Shown here piece after piece: positions 31,101 to 35,552 of a DNA stretch of 64,000 nt; position 1 is the first letter of the stretch, and every line of letters begins with the position of its first letter. The notes beneath the pieces are model-generated. The model saw nothing but the letters and a program-made list of their open reading frames with translations. It was not told where the DNA came from and ran no database searches. The position numbers and the translations under genes were made by a program. The DNA is taken from the NCBI GenBank assembly GCA_903885505.1, contig CAISIU010000101.1:62001-126000 (forward strand), written 5' to 3'. The stretch is from an uncultured Actinomycetes bacterium (GTDB taxonomy: Bacteria > Actinomycetota > Acidimicrobiia > Acidimicrobiales > RAAP-2).

Positions 31101-32006
31101 CGTGTTCTTGCGGTGGCGCCCATCAGCACCGGCAAGTACACCCCTCTGTACGGCTCGACGCCGCCGCGCACCTTTGCGACCATGTGGAATGACGCACCGC
31201 AGGCCACTGCCGTCGATGCCACTCACAATGTGTGGCGCATTGCCAATAGCAGCACCGTCGAGGTGGACTCGTTCGACGGGACCGCACTGGCGACCTACGA
31301 CCTCAGCGCGGCTCTGCCCGGCGGCGCGTGGCCCGTTCGCCTTGCCGCCTTGCCGCAGGGCGGAGCCGTGGTGGCGCTCAATGGCTACAGCGGCGGCTGG
31401 ATGTCGCTCGGCGCCATCGTTATTTCGCCCACCGGTGCGGTTACCTACGTCGATGGCAATTCCTCGACGGTGGGCCAGGTGGCGGTGGACCCGGTCACGG
31501 GCAATGTCGCCATTACCTCCGGTAGCGGTGTCGCCTTCCTCGACACGACCAACCTCACCTGGTCGAACGTCTTCCCGGGTACCGGCAGTGTCGACACCCG
31601 CTACGACTCCGTCGCCTTCGACAGCAGCGGCAACCTGTGGTTCACCGGTAACGGCAACACCAGCTACTTCTACGAAGTCACCAATCCCTTTGGCGACTGG
31701 AGTTTGACGACAGTGCCGGTACCAGTGTCGATCAACTACACCAACCAGGTCATGGTGTCGGTGGCGGGCATCTTCTACATCCTCGGTGGCGACAACCAGG
31801 TCACCGCGTGGAATCCCGTGACCAATGAGACCACCTCGCTGGGACTGCACAACGAGTTCCCGCAGTCAGCGCAGTGGTGGGGCCTGAACCTGCCCGCGGT
31901 GGCCGGTGTGGGCAATGGATGGATCGCCTTCTCGGTATCCGAATACGGCTGGAACGGCGGACCGGGATCGACAGTCTTCGAGATGCCGATTCCCGTTTTG
32001 TCTTAG
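19167..32006 (+). CDS. giant secreted FnIII / helical-repeat / propeller / C-type-lectin protein
   Basis: 4279 residues. The order is: signal peptide (1-25); 17 FnIII modules (about 45-1621); an array of 28 helical units of about 44 residues (1633-2870); three FnIII modules (2876-3152); a beta-propeller-like region with repeated PDGS and PNGD turns (3155-3395); one FnIII; a beta-sandwich-like stretch; a C-type-lectin-like domain (3607-3792) with the hallmark WGNGEPNDCGANEF and GRWNDV; about two more FnIII modules; and a second propeller-like region to the end. There is no LPxTG, C-terminal membrane segment or enzyme motif. The start at 19167 overlaps the previous stop (TGATG) and begins a clean signal peptide; codons upstream from 19092 would lie inside the previous gene. 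A large adhesin or cell-surface filament is the likely role, inferred from architecture. Its stop overlaps the convergent phosphoribosyltransferase gene. Confidence 0.85.
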   Translation: MKRWRVSLVAMVVASSVLPLAAANASTRGATGSMANSRHSAARHAHVAPSAPVNVVATAGDASIAVSWDSVAGADGYVAMADPGGFSCQTANSSCVISGLTNGTTYSITVTASAAGLLSDASAPVSATPQAGPPLAALGVTAFTIGTTATVTWLPANSSTPITGYTVTASPGGLTCSVSAVDGVVPTTCIVTGLTAGQTYTFSVVATNSVGGSSPATAPTVTPVDTPSAPTNVSTIATSATITVSWTPSASDGGAPISGYTALAFDPVTNFLLATCGAAASGTSCVMSALAPNTSYYVRVFATNAQGPSDPSLPTDPQSTAPTTPGSPVPTSLTAGNGSATVTWTAPEDNGGATITSYTATADDGNGGVFTCAVDAGSTSCLIKGLTNGTSYTVTIAANNVAGGSLAVTAGVVIPASVPDAPTNITVTPASGAVTVSWSAPASDGGSAIYRYTATATDFDGNAFTCTTTGTSCVITALTNGYNYDITVVATNAVGDSVPAEGRYVTPSDVPGAPIPSSLTFGNGSITASWSAPLDNGGLLITGYTATATDGDGNTFTCTTDGTSCVIDGVTNGVSYNVVVVATNADGDSSSADLGSASPATTPTAPLSPSVSAGNRTLNVSWSPSASNGGRDVTGYTATATDGDGNTFSCSTGVDGTSCLITGLTNGVSYAVSITATNVVGTSDVADAGSATPSDVPGAPLASSLTFGNGSITASWSAPLDNGGLVISGYTATATDGDGNTFTCTTDGTSCVIDGLTNGVSYSVTVVATNADGDSSATALGSVTPATTPDAPGSPVVTVANGSFTVNWAIPAVDGGSAITGFTATATDSDGNTFSCFASGTDSSCLITGVANSVSYDITVIATNSVGDSVVADAGYFIADTVPSVPLGGSLIAGNASLTVSWSTPTTDGGSPITSYTATATDGDGNAFTCYSKGLSCDITGLTNGVSYDVIVVATNSVGDSVADSLGSATPVTAPISPAVDLVAPGSTSISVAWITSTDNGGSPITGYTATATDVDGNVFTCSAGAADTSCTITGLTNGTTYALTIVANNNVGSSVPTNAGSATPSDVPGAPLASSLTFGNGNITASWSAPLDNGGLAVLRYTATATDGDGNTFTCTTDGTSCVIDGLTNGVSYSVTVVATNADGDSSATALGSIIPATNPSAPADVSTSVGNGSVTVSWSGSLDNGGSNIISYTATATDRDGNVFSCATASDGISCTIYGLVNGTTYAIAVHATNGVGDSTLLDGGALVPFNLPSVPTSGSATFGNGNITASWSSPLDNGGLPVLSYTASATDTNGNTFSCSTDGTSCTIDGLTNGTTYSVTVIATTSAGNSAAADLGKLTPAAAPSAPGNITATPSNGSLYVGWDYPAFDGGAYVTSYVVTATDGDGNSFTCIAGPGISSWWTACSVYGLTNGVSYDITVVATNAAGSSSPADGGYFTPATTPSAPSTVTVTPADQSLTISWSAPSSDGGNAVTSYTATATDINGNTFSCTTDATSCVITGLTNGVSYDVIVVSTNAMGQSDSADAGLSSPSTVPSAPTNLSLTSDGSTLTISWSAPNSDGGLAIDAYVVTLNGVVVCNTTDLSCSISSLAAATNYSLTVTAVNADGTSLASDALDLTDVTVVRTLANEGADRATIVDTLRNVCHASASDAAQALLSALGVSDYSLTSWLSPSGYVLPDIATALHVVYGNTAWQTYYALRDWYNESPDVWVSVLDGANYSTSDIAYTLHYALTLTAHDAAHALWPTYFFSDAQVASVLSGAGYTNFDVALTLRDVYFDSASDTANALIVGLGLSVNEASWVLVASGAYNAVELASTLRSYFEFTSANAANVFSSVFGSNDWDTSYYLYQGGYSLGEVSAALRVTFGDTAQGAFYAMRNWISLTPTDWASAFNDGQFTVEQIAFFLRNGFGVNPQDAANALNSIFNLDDATMAPLLIGAGYSIFNVALVLRFQYSDNPSQAANILQTTLGLTVVQVSQAMLISGAYSVAELASALRLYFEMSSVDAAILFNSVFGSNDTWTALYLYQGGYSLNDVAYALNAAFHDSATGAFNALRYRFSMSPVEWVSLLDSAQYSVSEIAFFLRNGFGVNSQDAAYALNQTFCLTDMEMAPLLVYAGYSTFDVALVSRYQYTDDSSRTALVLNEALGLSPVQVAQAEVNSGAYSPADLVTALRTYYENSTIDASVVFNSAFGANDTWTALYLYQGGYTLNDVAYAMHYAFGDTSWQAYYALRNWFSMSPVDWVALLNYAEYKIADIGFVLRAFMGVGPQDTAYALNATFALSDSDMAPVLIDAGYSTFDVAVVLKYQYCDTAIQTASVLENSLNLSDVQVAQAEVSSGAYSRADFSGVLYNYYGYTSSAAMIVFSTAFGDNDTWSALYLSQGGYSLTEIATALHATFGDTAWQTYYALRNWFSMSPVDWVSVLSGADYSVTDITFVLHAFIGVRWDDAARALNQTFNFADSDLAPIFVSGGYSTFDVGLVLNSVYGDSPSQAARVLSQSLHLSDAQIGQAMVSSGAYAMGDFTSALRTYLEEPSYIAGFAVAIAFGFSDWQSASALFQGGYSANDVAFSMKFTFGDNAGQTFQAIRYYVNLSLNDWVSVLNFATFSAVDTAYVLHAYMGVDWNGATNALNSVYSFSGDSLANVLVAAGYSSYDVALSLRWAYGDSPSQAACVLSQSLQLSDVQVAQAMVNSGAYSMSDLVGAISSYFEYNAVDAATLLARAFGFNDAQVVSPLIAGGYGAPDVAYALHFAFNDASWQTFNAEHYVVSLSDADWVSVLTYAQYIASDVAFVLHYYIGDSASSATSALNQTLYLSDSQLVSVLASVGYSSIDAARVLNYYYEDSANIAFAIVSDVYGTSNADTVWALRNGGYNLSVPDAPFSVNSGSGNGVIFVSWNAGYSGGLAIQSYTATAVDGSGSRYSCTTSGGGNWCLIYGLSNGTSYSVSVVATNYVGDSAPSDVNYATPATAPSAPSDVSAILSGTTLTVKWTDSVDNGGSPITGYRAHADNGDGGPSCTTGPEATTCTITGLILGQTYTVSVVAINAVDQSPASTVDGQFVPVTHPSAPSGVWTSSLDGGLTIYWSPSNDTGGSPITNYHIDVIDPSGLIVGSCDTLDFTCTVMGLTNWVTYNVLAKAENAQGSSDPLTTVPSGDNARDIVAYQSGWLALTGSSVQQSDPFFDLSSINSMLSDSCTARTMAVAPDGSVWIENFCGTYFHLNLDGSVDTFNPDGWSSFAIAVAPNGDVLGTNWSSDITVFDPSNGSWTTRWVDGAACLTGIAYTPDGSLYVADPCYSQVRQLTGDPTDPSSSLSLYDGPQIYVGDAMGLASAGDGTLVVGNDWWQTATVNPLNGAVNYYQSPLPCNEHLAVVQGVVITADGCWNRFGVGGVSQTTGQPQSATPSAPQSVVVQTGSHHIVVTWSAPQYNGIAGPTTSYTATATDSKGNAFSCSQAVYYACIIDGLTDGVVYRVNIVANNVAGSSAPFIAGNFMPVTASVSIPLDYQSAQPNTNNLLTSLSASGAAPMVSNLSDGASVIVSTSLGNLWMPNSNGLTPLRNTPFTSGTIIGFSGSTESVNAALRSLEIYSQQTGTFTLTIQVIDAGFAYDPVSGHAFLQADCNNCTFMDAVNGAKGFSLNGVGGYLVTDSTSSANEVLNRYMWQPSFGGFTDYQPYLVDASGNPLFAYQYANNDVSTSFDNSQYLSDPNASFQKWIYVSGPHKGDIMTLGGVRYGFCSAAPAMAQNGYFANWGNGEPNDCGANEFVPIIGSYAGRWNDVGPQATLGSSVIEFGGLASDTGSLTIAHVASATGRVSSPPSQPGDVSVYARNQSLVVTVGSPSDGSGNPVTYTYVASPTTWGGNDGATCVTTDTTCTVGGLTWGQSYYVTVYASTVAGNSSWAYAGYYDIALEISTTVDGNSTVVTVTNHEPALSSAWINARSSGPTLRWCDFEGLDVNVAQICTINGLEYLTDYQLTADTSTSWGARVLAVAPISTGKYTPLYGSTPPRTFATMWNDAPQATAVDATHNVWRIANSSTVEVDSFDGTALATYDLSAALPGGAWPVRLAALPQGGAVVALNGYSGGWMSLGAIVISPTGAVTYVDGNSSTVGQVAVDPVTGNVAITSGSGVAFLDTTNLTWSNVFPGTGSVDTRYDSVAFDSSGNLWFTGNGNTSYFYEVTNPFGDWSLTTVPVPVSINYTNQVMVSVAGIFYILGGDNQVTAWNPVTNETTSLGLHNEFPQSAQWWGLNLPAVAGVGNGWIAFSVSEYGWNGGPGSTVFEMPIPVLS
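21226..21527 (+). repeat. FnIII module, near-identical DNA copy 1
   Basis: About 300 bases that recur at 22342-22643 with only scattered, mostly synonymous differences. The offset is 1116 bases, or four FnIII modules of 93 codons. It indicates recent duplication or gene conversion inside the giant gene. Confidence 0.8.
22342..22643 (+). repeat. FnIII module, near-identical DNA copy 2
   Basis: Second copy of the segment at 21226-21527. A more diverged relative starts near 20690. Confidence 0.8.
24063..27776 (+). repeat. helical repeat array, 531-bp super-repeat
   Basis: 28 in-frame units inside the giant gene. Units follow the cycle A-B-C-D: A, B and D have 44 residues and C has 45, giving 177 residues (531 bp). 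A units begin at 24195, 24726, 25257, 25788, 26319, 26850 and 27381, so the period is exactly 531 bp six times. A partial D-type unit precedes the first A (from 24063) and the final unit (27645-27776) begins like C and ends like D. Consensus features: each unit opens YSxxDVAxxL; A carries FGDTAxQTYYALRNW and DWVSVL; B carries GVxxQDAAxALN; C carries LSxVQVAQA and SGA; D carries NDTWTALYLYQGG. The pattern of hydrophobic residues predicts two to three short helices per unit. Confidence 0.9.
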
Positions 32007-32488
32007 TGGTTCATTCCTCCGGGAATGACCGGACCTTCACACGACCACGGAAAATCAATCCACTGGTCGGTGCTCTTCCAGGCGTAGTCGGGAATAATCA
32101 CGCTCTGGGGCTTGTGGTACAGCACCGCAGTGCGAGCATCGCGCACTACACCCTGGCAAAAGTCGTTGACGAGCTTCAAGGTGTGACCCGAGTCGGCCAC
32201 ATCGTCGACGATAAGTACGACAGAGCCAGATAGGTCCACCTTGTTCGGAACCGGCGGAAGCACCACCGGCATCGCGAGGCGCTCGTCCACACCGGTATAG
32301 AACTCGACGCTCATCATGAAGGCGTTCTTGACGTTGAGGGCGTAACCGAGCCCCGCCCCAAGGAAGAAACCGCCTCGGGCAATCGACAAGATGATGTCGG
32401 GTCGAAAATTGTCGTCAGCGATTCGTTGGGCCAGCTCTCGCGTCGCCTTGCCGAATCCCTCATAGGTCAGGACTTCGCGCTCGTTCAC
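32003..32488 (-). CDS. phosphoribosyltransferase (XGPRT-like)
   Basis: 161 residues with the PRPP-binding signature VVLIVDDVADSGHTL and an N-terminal SIARGGFFLG segment, as in type I phosphoribosyltransferases. It is closest by eye to the xanthine/guanine or hypoxanthine group of purine salvage, which converts base plus PRPP to a nucleotide in the cytosol. A regulatory member is also possible. The GTG start at 32488 lies 6 nt after a TAGACT box with no ribosome site, so a leaderless mRNA is likely. Its stop shares TTAG (32003-32006) with the giant gene. Confidence 0.85.
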   Translation of the reverse strand: MNEREVLTYEGFGKATRELAQRIADDNFRPDIILSIARGGFFLGAGLGYALNVKNAFMMSVEFYTGVDERLAMPVVLPPVPNKVDLSGSVVLIVDDVADSGHTLKLVNDFCQGVVRDARTAVLYHKPQSVIIPDYAWKSTDQWIDFPWSCEGPVIPGGMNH

Positions 32489-32494
32489 GAAGCC

Positions 32495-32500
32495 AGTCTA
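32495..32500 (-). promoter_or_regulatory. putative -10 box, leaderless type
   Basis: TAGACT on the minus strand, 6 nt before the GTG of the phosphoribosyltransferase gene. Confidence 0.45.
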
Positions 32501-32529
32501 GGCGTCACGCATTTTTAACTCGGGCGAAC

Positions 32530-32535
32530 TACGTT
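32530..32535 (+). promoter_or_regulatory. putative -10 box for the monooxygenase gene
   Basis: TACGTT, 23 nt before the start at 32559. The leader holds an AAGGGAGA ribosome site. Confidence 0.35.
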
Positions 32536-32558
32536 GAGTGAGGGTAAGGGAGAGAACG

Positions 32559-33839
32559 ATGAAGCGAGTAATAGCGGCCAGTCTGTTGGTGCTGGGTTCC
32601 GTCAGCGCCGTGATCTCGACGGCCGGCGCGTCGGCACGTTCCCATGCGTCCACCACGGTGACCTTGGCCCTGCCGAAACCCTTTACCCCCGTGGCTCCGG
32701 CGGGCGGCCATGACCTGTATCACTGTGAACTGCTGAATCCCCACGTCACCACCGACATGATGATTACGAGCTCGACTTTCAACGCCGGCGTCCTGGCACA
32801 AGACCACCACGCCATTGCCTACCTGGTGCCACCGTCACAGGTGGCTCGGGCCACCGCGCTCGATGGCGGTGGCAAGGGATGGACCTGCTTCGGTGGTCCC
32901 GGCCTACTCGCCGGCTCCGTCGACAACCTGGGCTCCGCCCCCTGGCTGGCGGCGTGGTCGCCAGGTCACGGCCCGACCGTAGAGCCCGCGGGTACAGGTG
33001 TCTCGTTGCCCGCCGGTTCACTCATCATCTTGCAGATTCACTTCAACTTGTTGGCGAGCCACAAGCCCGATAAGTCATCGCTGTCTCTGACCATGCGGCC
33101 TGCGGCGGGATCGGGTCTCGTGGCCATGAACACCCTGTTATTGCCGGCAGCCCTCGACGTGCCGTGCCCGCCGGGCATCACCGGAAAGCTCTGTTCGCGC
33201 TCGGCATCACTCGCTGATATTTCCAAGCGTTTCGGCGCGAGCGCCGCGAACTTTGACAACATCCTCGAAGCGGTATGTCATGGTGGCACGATTGTTCCGG
33301 GAACTAGCGCCACTTGTACCTGGCCGGTGGGATCGACGCAATACATCTGGCAAGTAACCCCACACATGCACCTTTTGGGCACGTCATTTAAGGCCGTGTT
33401 GAATGCGGGCACGTCGCGGGCGCAGACTCTGGTGGACGTGCCGTCGTATGACTTCCACTACCAAATCAGTCACGTGGAGCCAACGCCGATTCGCATCCAG
33501 AGCGGTGACACCATCACGACGACCTGCACCTTCGATCCGACGCTGCGCCAGAAGTTGCCCTACCTCAAGGCACTTCCGCCGCGCTACATCTTGTGGGCTG
33601 ATGGCTCGAGTGACGAAATGTGTCTCGGTATTTTCGGAGTGACGAATGCACTGGCAACGCCGAGCACCGTATTGCCGGCCCACCAGGTCAGTCAGGTGAT
33701 GTGGCCGGCCAGTATTGCGGCGGTCGCCTCGCGCATCTCCATCATGGGCGTTCTCAGTGGCACCGATGCGTCGGGAACGGCCCCTCGAACCTTGGCGGAT
33801 ATCGAAGCGATGGTGAAGGCGGGCTTCTGCGCGCCCTAA
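32559..33839 (+). CDS. secreted PHM-like copper monooxygenase
   Basis: 426 residues with a signal peptide (about 1-25, cleavage near AGA-SA). It resembles the copper type II, ascorbate-dependent monooxygenase family (peptidylglycine hydroxylase and dopamine beta-hydroxylase). All expected ligands can be placed: His83 and His84 (DHHAIAYLV) and His161 (LQIHFNL) for the CuH site; His269 and His271 (TPHMHLLG) and Met354 (SDEMCLGIF) for the CuM site. Several Cys could form the disulfides typical of the fold. It would hydroxylate an unknown substrate outside the membrane. The start at 32559 follows AAGGGAGA; an in-frame ATG at 32538 lacks this. It stands alone between convergent neighbours. Confidence 0.82.
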   Translation: MKRVIAASLLVLGSVSAVISTAGASARSHASTTVTLALPKPFTPVAPAGGHDLYHCELLNPHVTTDMMITSSTFNAGVLAQDHHAIAYLVPPSQVARATALDGGGKGWTCFGGPGLLAGSVDNLGSAPWLAAWSPGHGPTVEPAGTGVSLPAGSLIILQIHFNLLASHKPDKSSLSLTMRPAAGSGLVAMNTLLLPAALDVPCPPGITGKLCSRSASLADISKRFGASAANFDNILEAVCHGGTIVPGTSATCTWPVGSTQYIWQVTPHMHLLGTSFKAVLNAGTSRAQTLVDVPSYDFHYQISHVEPTPIRIQSGDTITTTCTFDPTLRQKLPYLKALPPRYILWADGSSDEMCLGIFGVTNALATPSTVLPAHQVSQVMWPASIAAVASRISIMGVLSGTDASGTAPRTLADIEAMVKAGFCAP

Positions 33840-33843
33840 GGAC

Positions 33844-34320
33844 TTAGGCCGTCGGGCGAACGAGATCGGCGACGATGATTTTGCTCATGGTCATCATCTG
33901 CTCGAAGGCGTAGCCCGAGACCTCGGGGTCGGGCGACCCTAGGTAGTCACCTAGTTGGCGGGGGATGACTTGCCAGCGAACACCGAATCGGTCCTGGCAC
34001 CAGCCACAGCGGCTATCGGCGCCACCATCGGCGATTAATGCGTTCCACAAGCGGTCAACGTCGTCTTGGTCGTCGCAGGCCACCTGAAAACTGACGGCCT
34101 CGCTGTGGGGGAAACCCGGGCCACCATTGAGAGCCACGTAGGGCTGGCCGAAGAGGGTGAAGGCGGCCGTAAGGACGTCTCCTTCGGGGCGCTGGGCGTC
34201 ACGCGGGTAGTACGACACGTCGCCCATCTCGGCGCCCGGAAAGAGGCTGACGTAGAACTCCGCCGCCTCCTTCGCCTGACCGTCAAACCAGAGGAATGTC
34301 GTAATGCCGGAAAGAGCCAT
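33844..34320 (-). CDS. VOC family protein (PhnB-like)
   Basis: 158 residues of the glyoxalase/VOC fold, PhnB or 3-demethylubiquinone-methyltransferase-like subgroup. Visible features are TTFLWFDGQAKEAAEFYVSLFPGAE at the N-terminus (shared pattern WFDGxAxEAAxFYxxxF), FPHSEAVSFQV and GWCQDRFGVRWQVIP. Members are small dimeric metal-binding or binding-only proteins; no substrate can be assigned. The start at 34320 is supported by a TACCGT box 6 nt upstream, which rules against the longer frame to 34353. Confidence 0.88.
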   Translation of the reverse strand: MALSGITTFLWFDGQAKEAAEFYVSLFPGAEMGDVSYYPRDAQRPEGDVLTAAFTLFGQPYVALNGGPGFPHSEAVSFQVACDDQDDVDRLWNALIADGGADSRCGWCQDRFGVRWQVIPRQLGDYLGSPDPEVSGYAFEQMMTMSKIIVADLVRPTA

Positions 34321-34326
34321 GTCGCC

Positions 34327-34332
34327 ACGGTA
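34327..34332 (-). promoter_or_regulatory. putative -10 box, leaderless type
   Basis: TACCGT on the minus strand, 6 nt before the VOC gene ATG. Confidence 0.45.
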
Positions 34333-34358
34333 TCGCCGTTGCCGAGACCGCAAAATTG

Positions 34359-34434
34359 TGGTGGGTCAGGTGGGACTCGAACCCACAGCCACTGGATTAA
34401 AAGTCCATTGCGCTACCGATTGCGCCACTGACCC
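34359..34434 (-). tRNA. tRNA-Lys (anticodon TTT)
   Basis: 76 nt including an encoded CCA. Acceptor arms GGGTCAG and CTGACCC pair fully; the D stem is GCGC/GCGC; the anticodon loop is CTTTTAA; the T arm is GTGGG-TTCGAGT-CCCAC. The first anticodon-stem pair (A with G) is mismatched. A TAGGAT box about 10 nt before the 5' end is a plausible promoter. Confidence 0.95.
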
Positions 34435-34443
34435 CAGGGGCAA

Positions 34444-34449
34444 ATCCTA
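34444..34449 (-). promoter_or_regulatory. putative -10 box for tRNA-Lys
   Basis: TAGGAT on the minus strand, about 9 nt before the mature 5' end of the tRNA. Confidence 0.35.
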
Positions 34450-34483
34450 CCCCTCACACCGAAAGCGCTCGCCGGGGACTTGG

Positions 34484-34489
34484 TAGCCT
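34484..34489 (+). promoter_or_regulatory. putative -10 box, leaderless type
   Basis: TAGCCT followed by 7 nt and the GTG at 34497. Confidence 0.4.
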
Positions 34490-34496
34490 GCGGGGC

Positions 34497-34691
34497 GTGA
34501 GTGACACGACCAACGAATCCGTCCAGGCCATCGAGCGCACCTTGGTGGGCGTCGAGACGATTTTGTCGCGTATGAGCGCTGGCACCTTTCGCTCCTGCGA
34601 AGTCTGCGGCGCCGACATTGATGACGAGTTATTGGTCGCTGACCCGATGCGCAGCAGCTGCGTCGAGCATCCGCCACTGTCTGCCGACTAA
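34497..34691 (+). CDS. small DksA/TraR-like zinc-finger protein
   Basis: 64 residues. A short N-terminal helix (residues 5-28) precedes SCEVCGADIDDELLVADP and SSCVEH. This matches the C-terminal zinc finger of the DksA/TraR family (CxxCGxxI, LxADP, CxxC), except that the last Cys is His, giving a CCCH set. Small stand-alone fingers of this type may bind RNA polymerase, but the long DksA coiled coil is missing, so that role is uncertain. GTG start with a TAGCCT box 7 nt upstream. A bidirectional terminator follows directly. Confidence 0.7.
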   Translation: MSDTTNESVQAIERTLVGVETILSRMSAGTFRSCEVCGADIDDELLVADPMRSSCVEHPPLSAD

Positions 34692-34693
34692 AT

Positions 34694-34725
34694 AAAAAAC
34701 CCGGCGCCGAGGCGCCGGGTTTTTT
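34694..34725. terminator. bidirectional intrinsic terminator
   Basis: A-tract, a 9-bp GC-rich stem (CCCGGCGCC pairing with GGCGCCGGG, two to four base loop), then a T-tract of six. It lies between the convergent zinc-finger gene and sodN and would work in both directions. It is the only clear intrinsic terminator I found. Confidence 0.9.
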
Positions 34726-34740
34726 GTCTCGAAGCGAGAG

Positions 34741-35151
34741 TTACTTCTTGGTCGCCCAGAAGATCTCGGCAATCTGGTCGATCTCGGCGATCAAGCGGTC
34801 AGCCACGGCGACGTCGTTGGTCTTCTTGGCTTCGCCCGCGCTCTTGGTGGCCTTCCAGAAAAGGTCGTGCAGCTCGGGGTAGGTCGCCAGGTGCTCGGGC
34901 TTGAAGTAGTCCGTCCACAGAACCCACAGGTGGTGCTTGGTCAGCTCAGCGCGCTCTTCCTTGATGGTCGTGGCGCGAACCTTAAAGTCCGCGTCGCTCG
35001 AGGCGGCGTACTTTTCCATGCAGGCCTTGACTGACTGGGCCTCAAGACGGGCCTGAGCCGGGTCGTAGACGCCGCAGGGCAGGTCGCAGTGGGCCGACGC
35101 GGTCAACGTGGTGCCGCTCAGCAGGTGGCGAATGGCAGATGACATGCTCAT
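34741..35151 (-). CDS. sodN: nickel superoxide dismutase
   Basis: 136 residues. It converts superoxide to oxygen and hydrogen peroxide. The nickel hook is visible as HCDLPCGVYDP: His21, Cys22, Asp23, Cys26 and Tyr29 of the precursor, which become His1, Cys2, Cys6 and Tyr9 after removal of the 20-residue leader ending TASA. The rest (four-helix bundle, ending IDQIAEIFWATKK) matches SodN over its full length. The start at 35151 follows AAAGAAAGG. It is divergent from sodX (47 bases between starts), whose protease is expected to expose the N-terminal His ligand. Confidence 0.97.
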   Translation of the reverse strand: MSMSSAIRHLLSGTTLTASAHCDLPCGVYDPAQARLEAQSVKACMEKYAASSDADFKVRATTIKEERAELTKHHLWVLWTDYFKPEHLATYPELHDLFWKATKSAGEAKKTNDVAVADRLIAEIDQIAEIFWATKK

Positions 35152-35198
35152 AGGGTTACCTTTCTTTCCAGCATCGGCGATGAAAGGGATACACCGAC

Positions 35199-35552
35199 GT
35201 GCTCCGCAGGCTAGCGAGGATGGCGAGGCGCAGTGTCATTTCGGCCCTGTCCGCCGCGTGGCGACCCGTCGAGGTCGAGGGATGCTCCATGCTCCCTACC
35301 TACCTCCCCGGCGAGGAGATTTGGGCCCGCCGGCTCTGGCGCACGCCACGGGTGGGCGAGGTGGTCGTGGCTCGAGATCCGCAGCGCCCCGGACAATGGA
35401 TTATCAAGCGGGTGGCCCAGGTCTCGGCCGCGGGAATTGAACTTCGCGGCGATAATTCGGAGGCTTCGACCGATTCGCGAGACTTTGGGCTCGTGGGCCG
35501 CCGCGACGTCCTTTACGTCGTACCCCATTCGAGGCGTACTGTAAAAGAGTGA
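35199..35552 (+). CDS. sodX: nickel-SOD maturation protease (signal peptidase-like)
   Basis: 117 residues, a small S26-type peptidase. The catalytic Ser30 lies in VEGCSMLPTY and Lys70 in WIIKRV, followed by RGDNSEASTDSRDFGLVG as in signal peptidase box E. There is no clear transmembrane anchor, as expected for the SodX group that trims the SodN leader in the cytosol. Adjacency to sodN supports the assignment. The GTG at 35199 follows AAAGGG by about 10 nt; ATG 35220 is an alternative. It overlaps the following regulator gene by four bases. Confidence 0.92.
   Translation: MLRRLARMARRSVISALSAAWRPVEVEGCSMLPTYLPGEEIWARRLWRTPRVGEVVVARDPQRPGQWIIKRVAQVSAAGIELRGDNSEASTDSRDFGLVGRRDVLYVVPHSRRTVKE
35537..35542 (+). 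promoter_or_regulatory. putative internal -10 box for the XRE gene
   Basis: TACTGT inside the 3' end of sodX, 6 nt before the GTG at 35549. It suggests the regulator can also be transcribed on its own as a leaderless mRNA. Confidence 0.35.
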
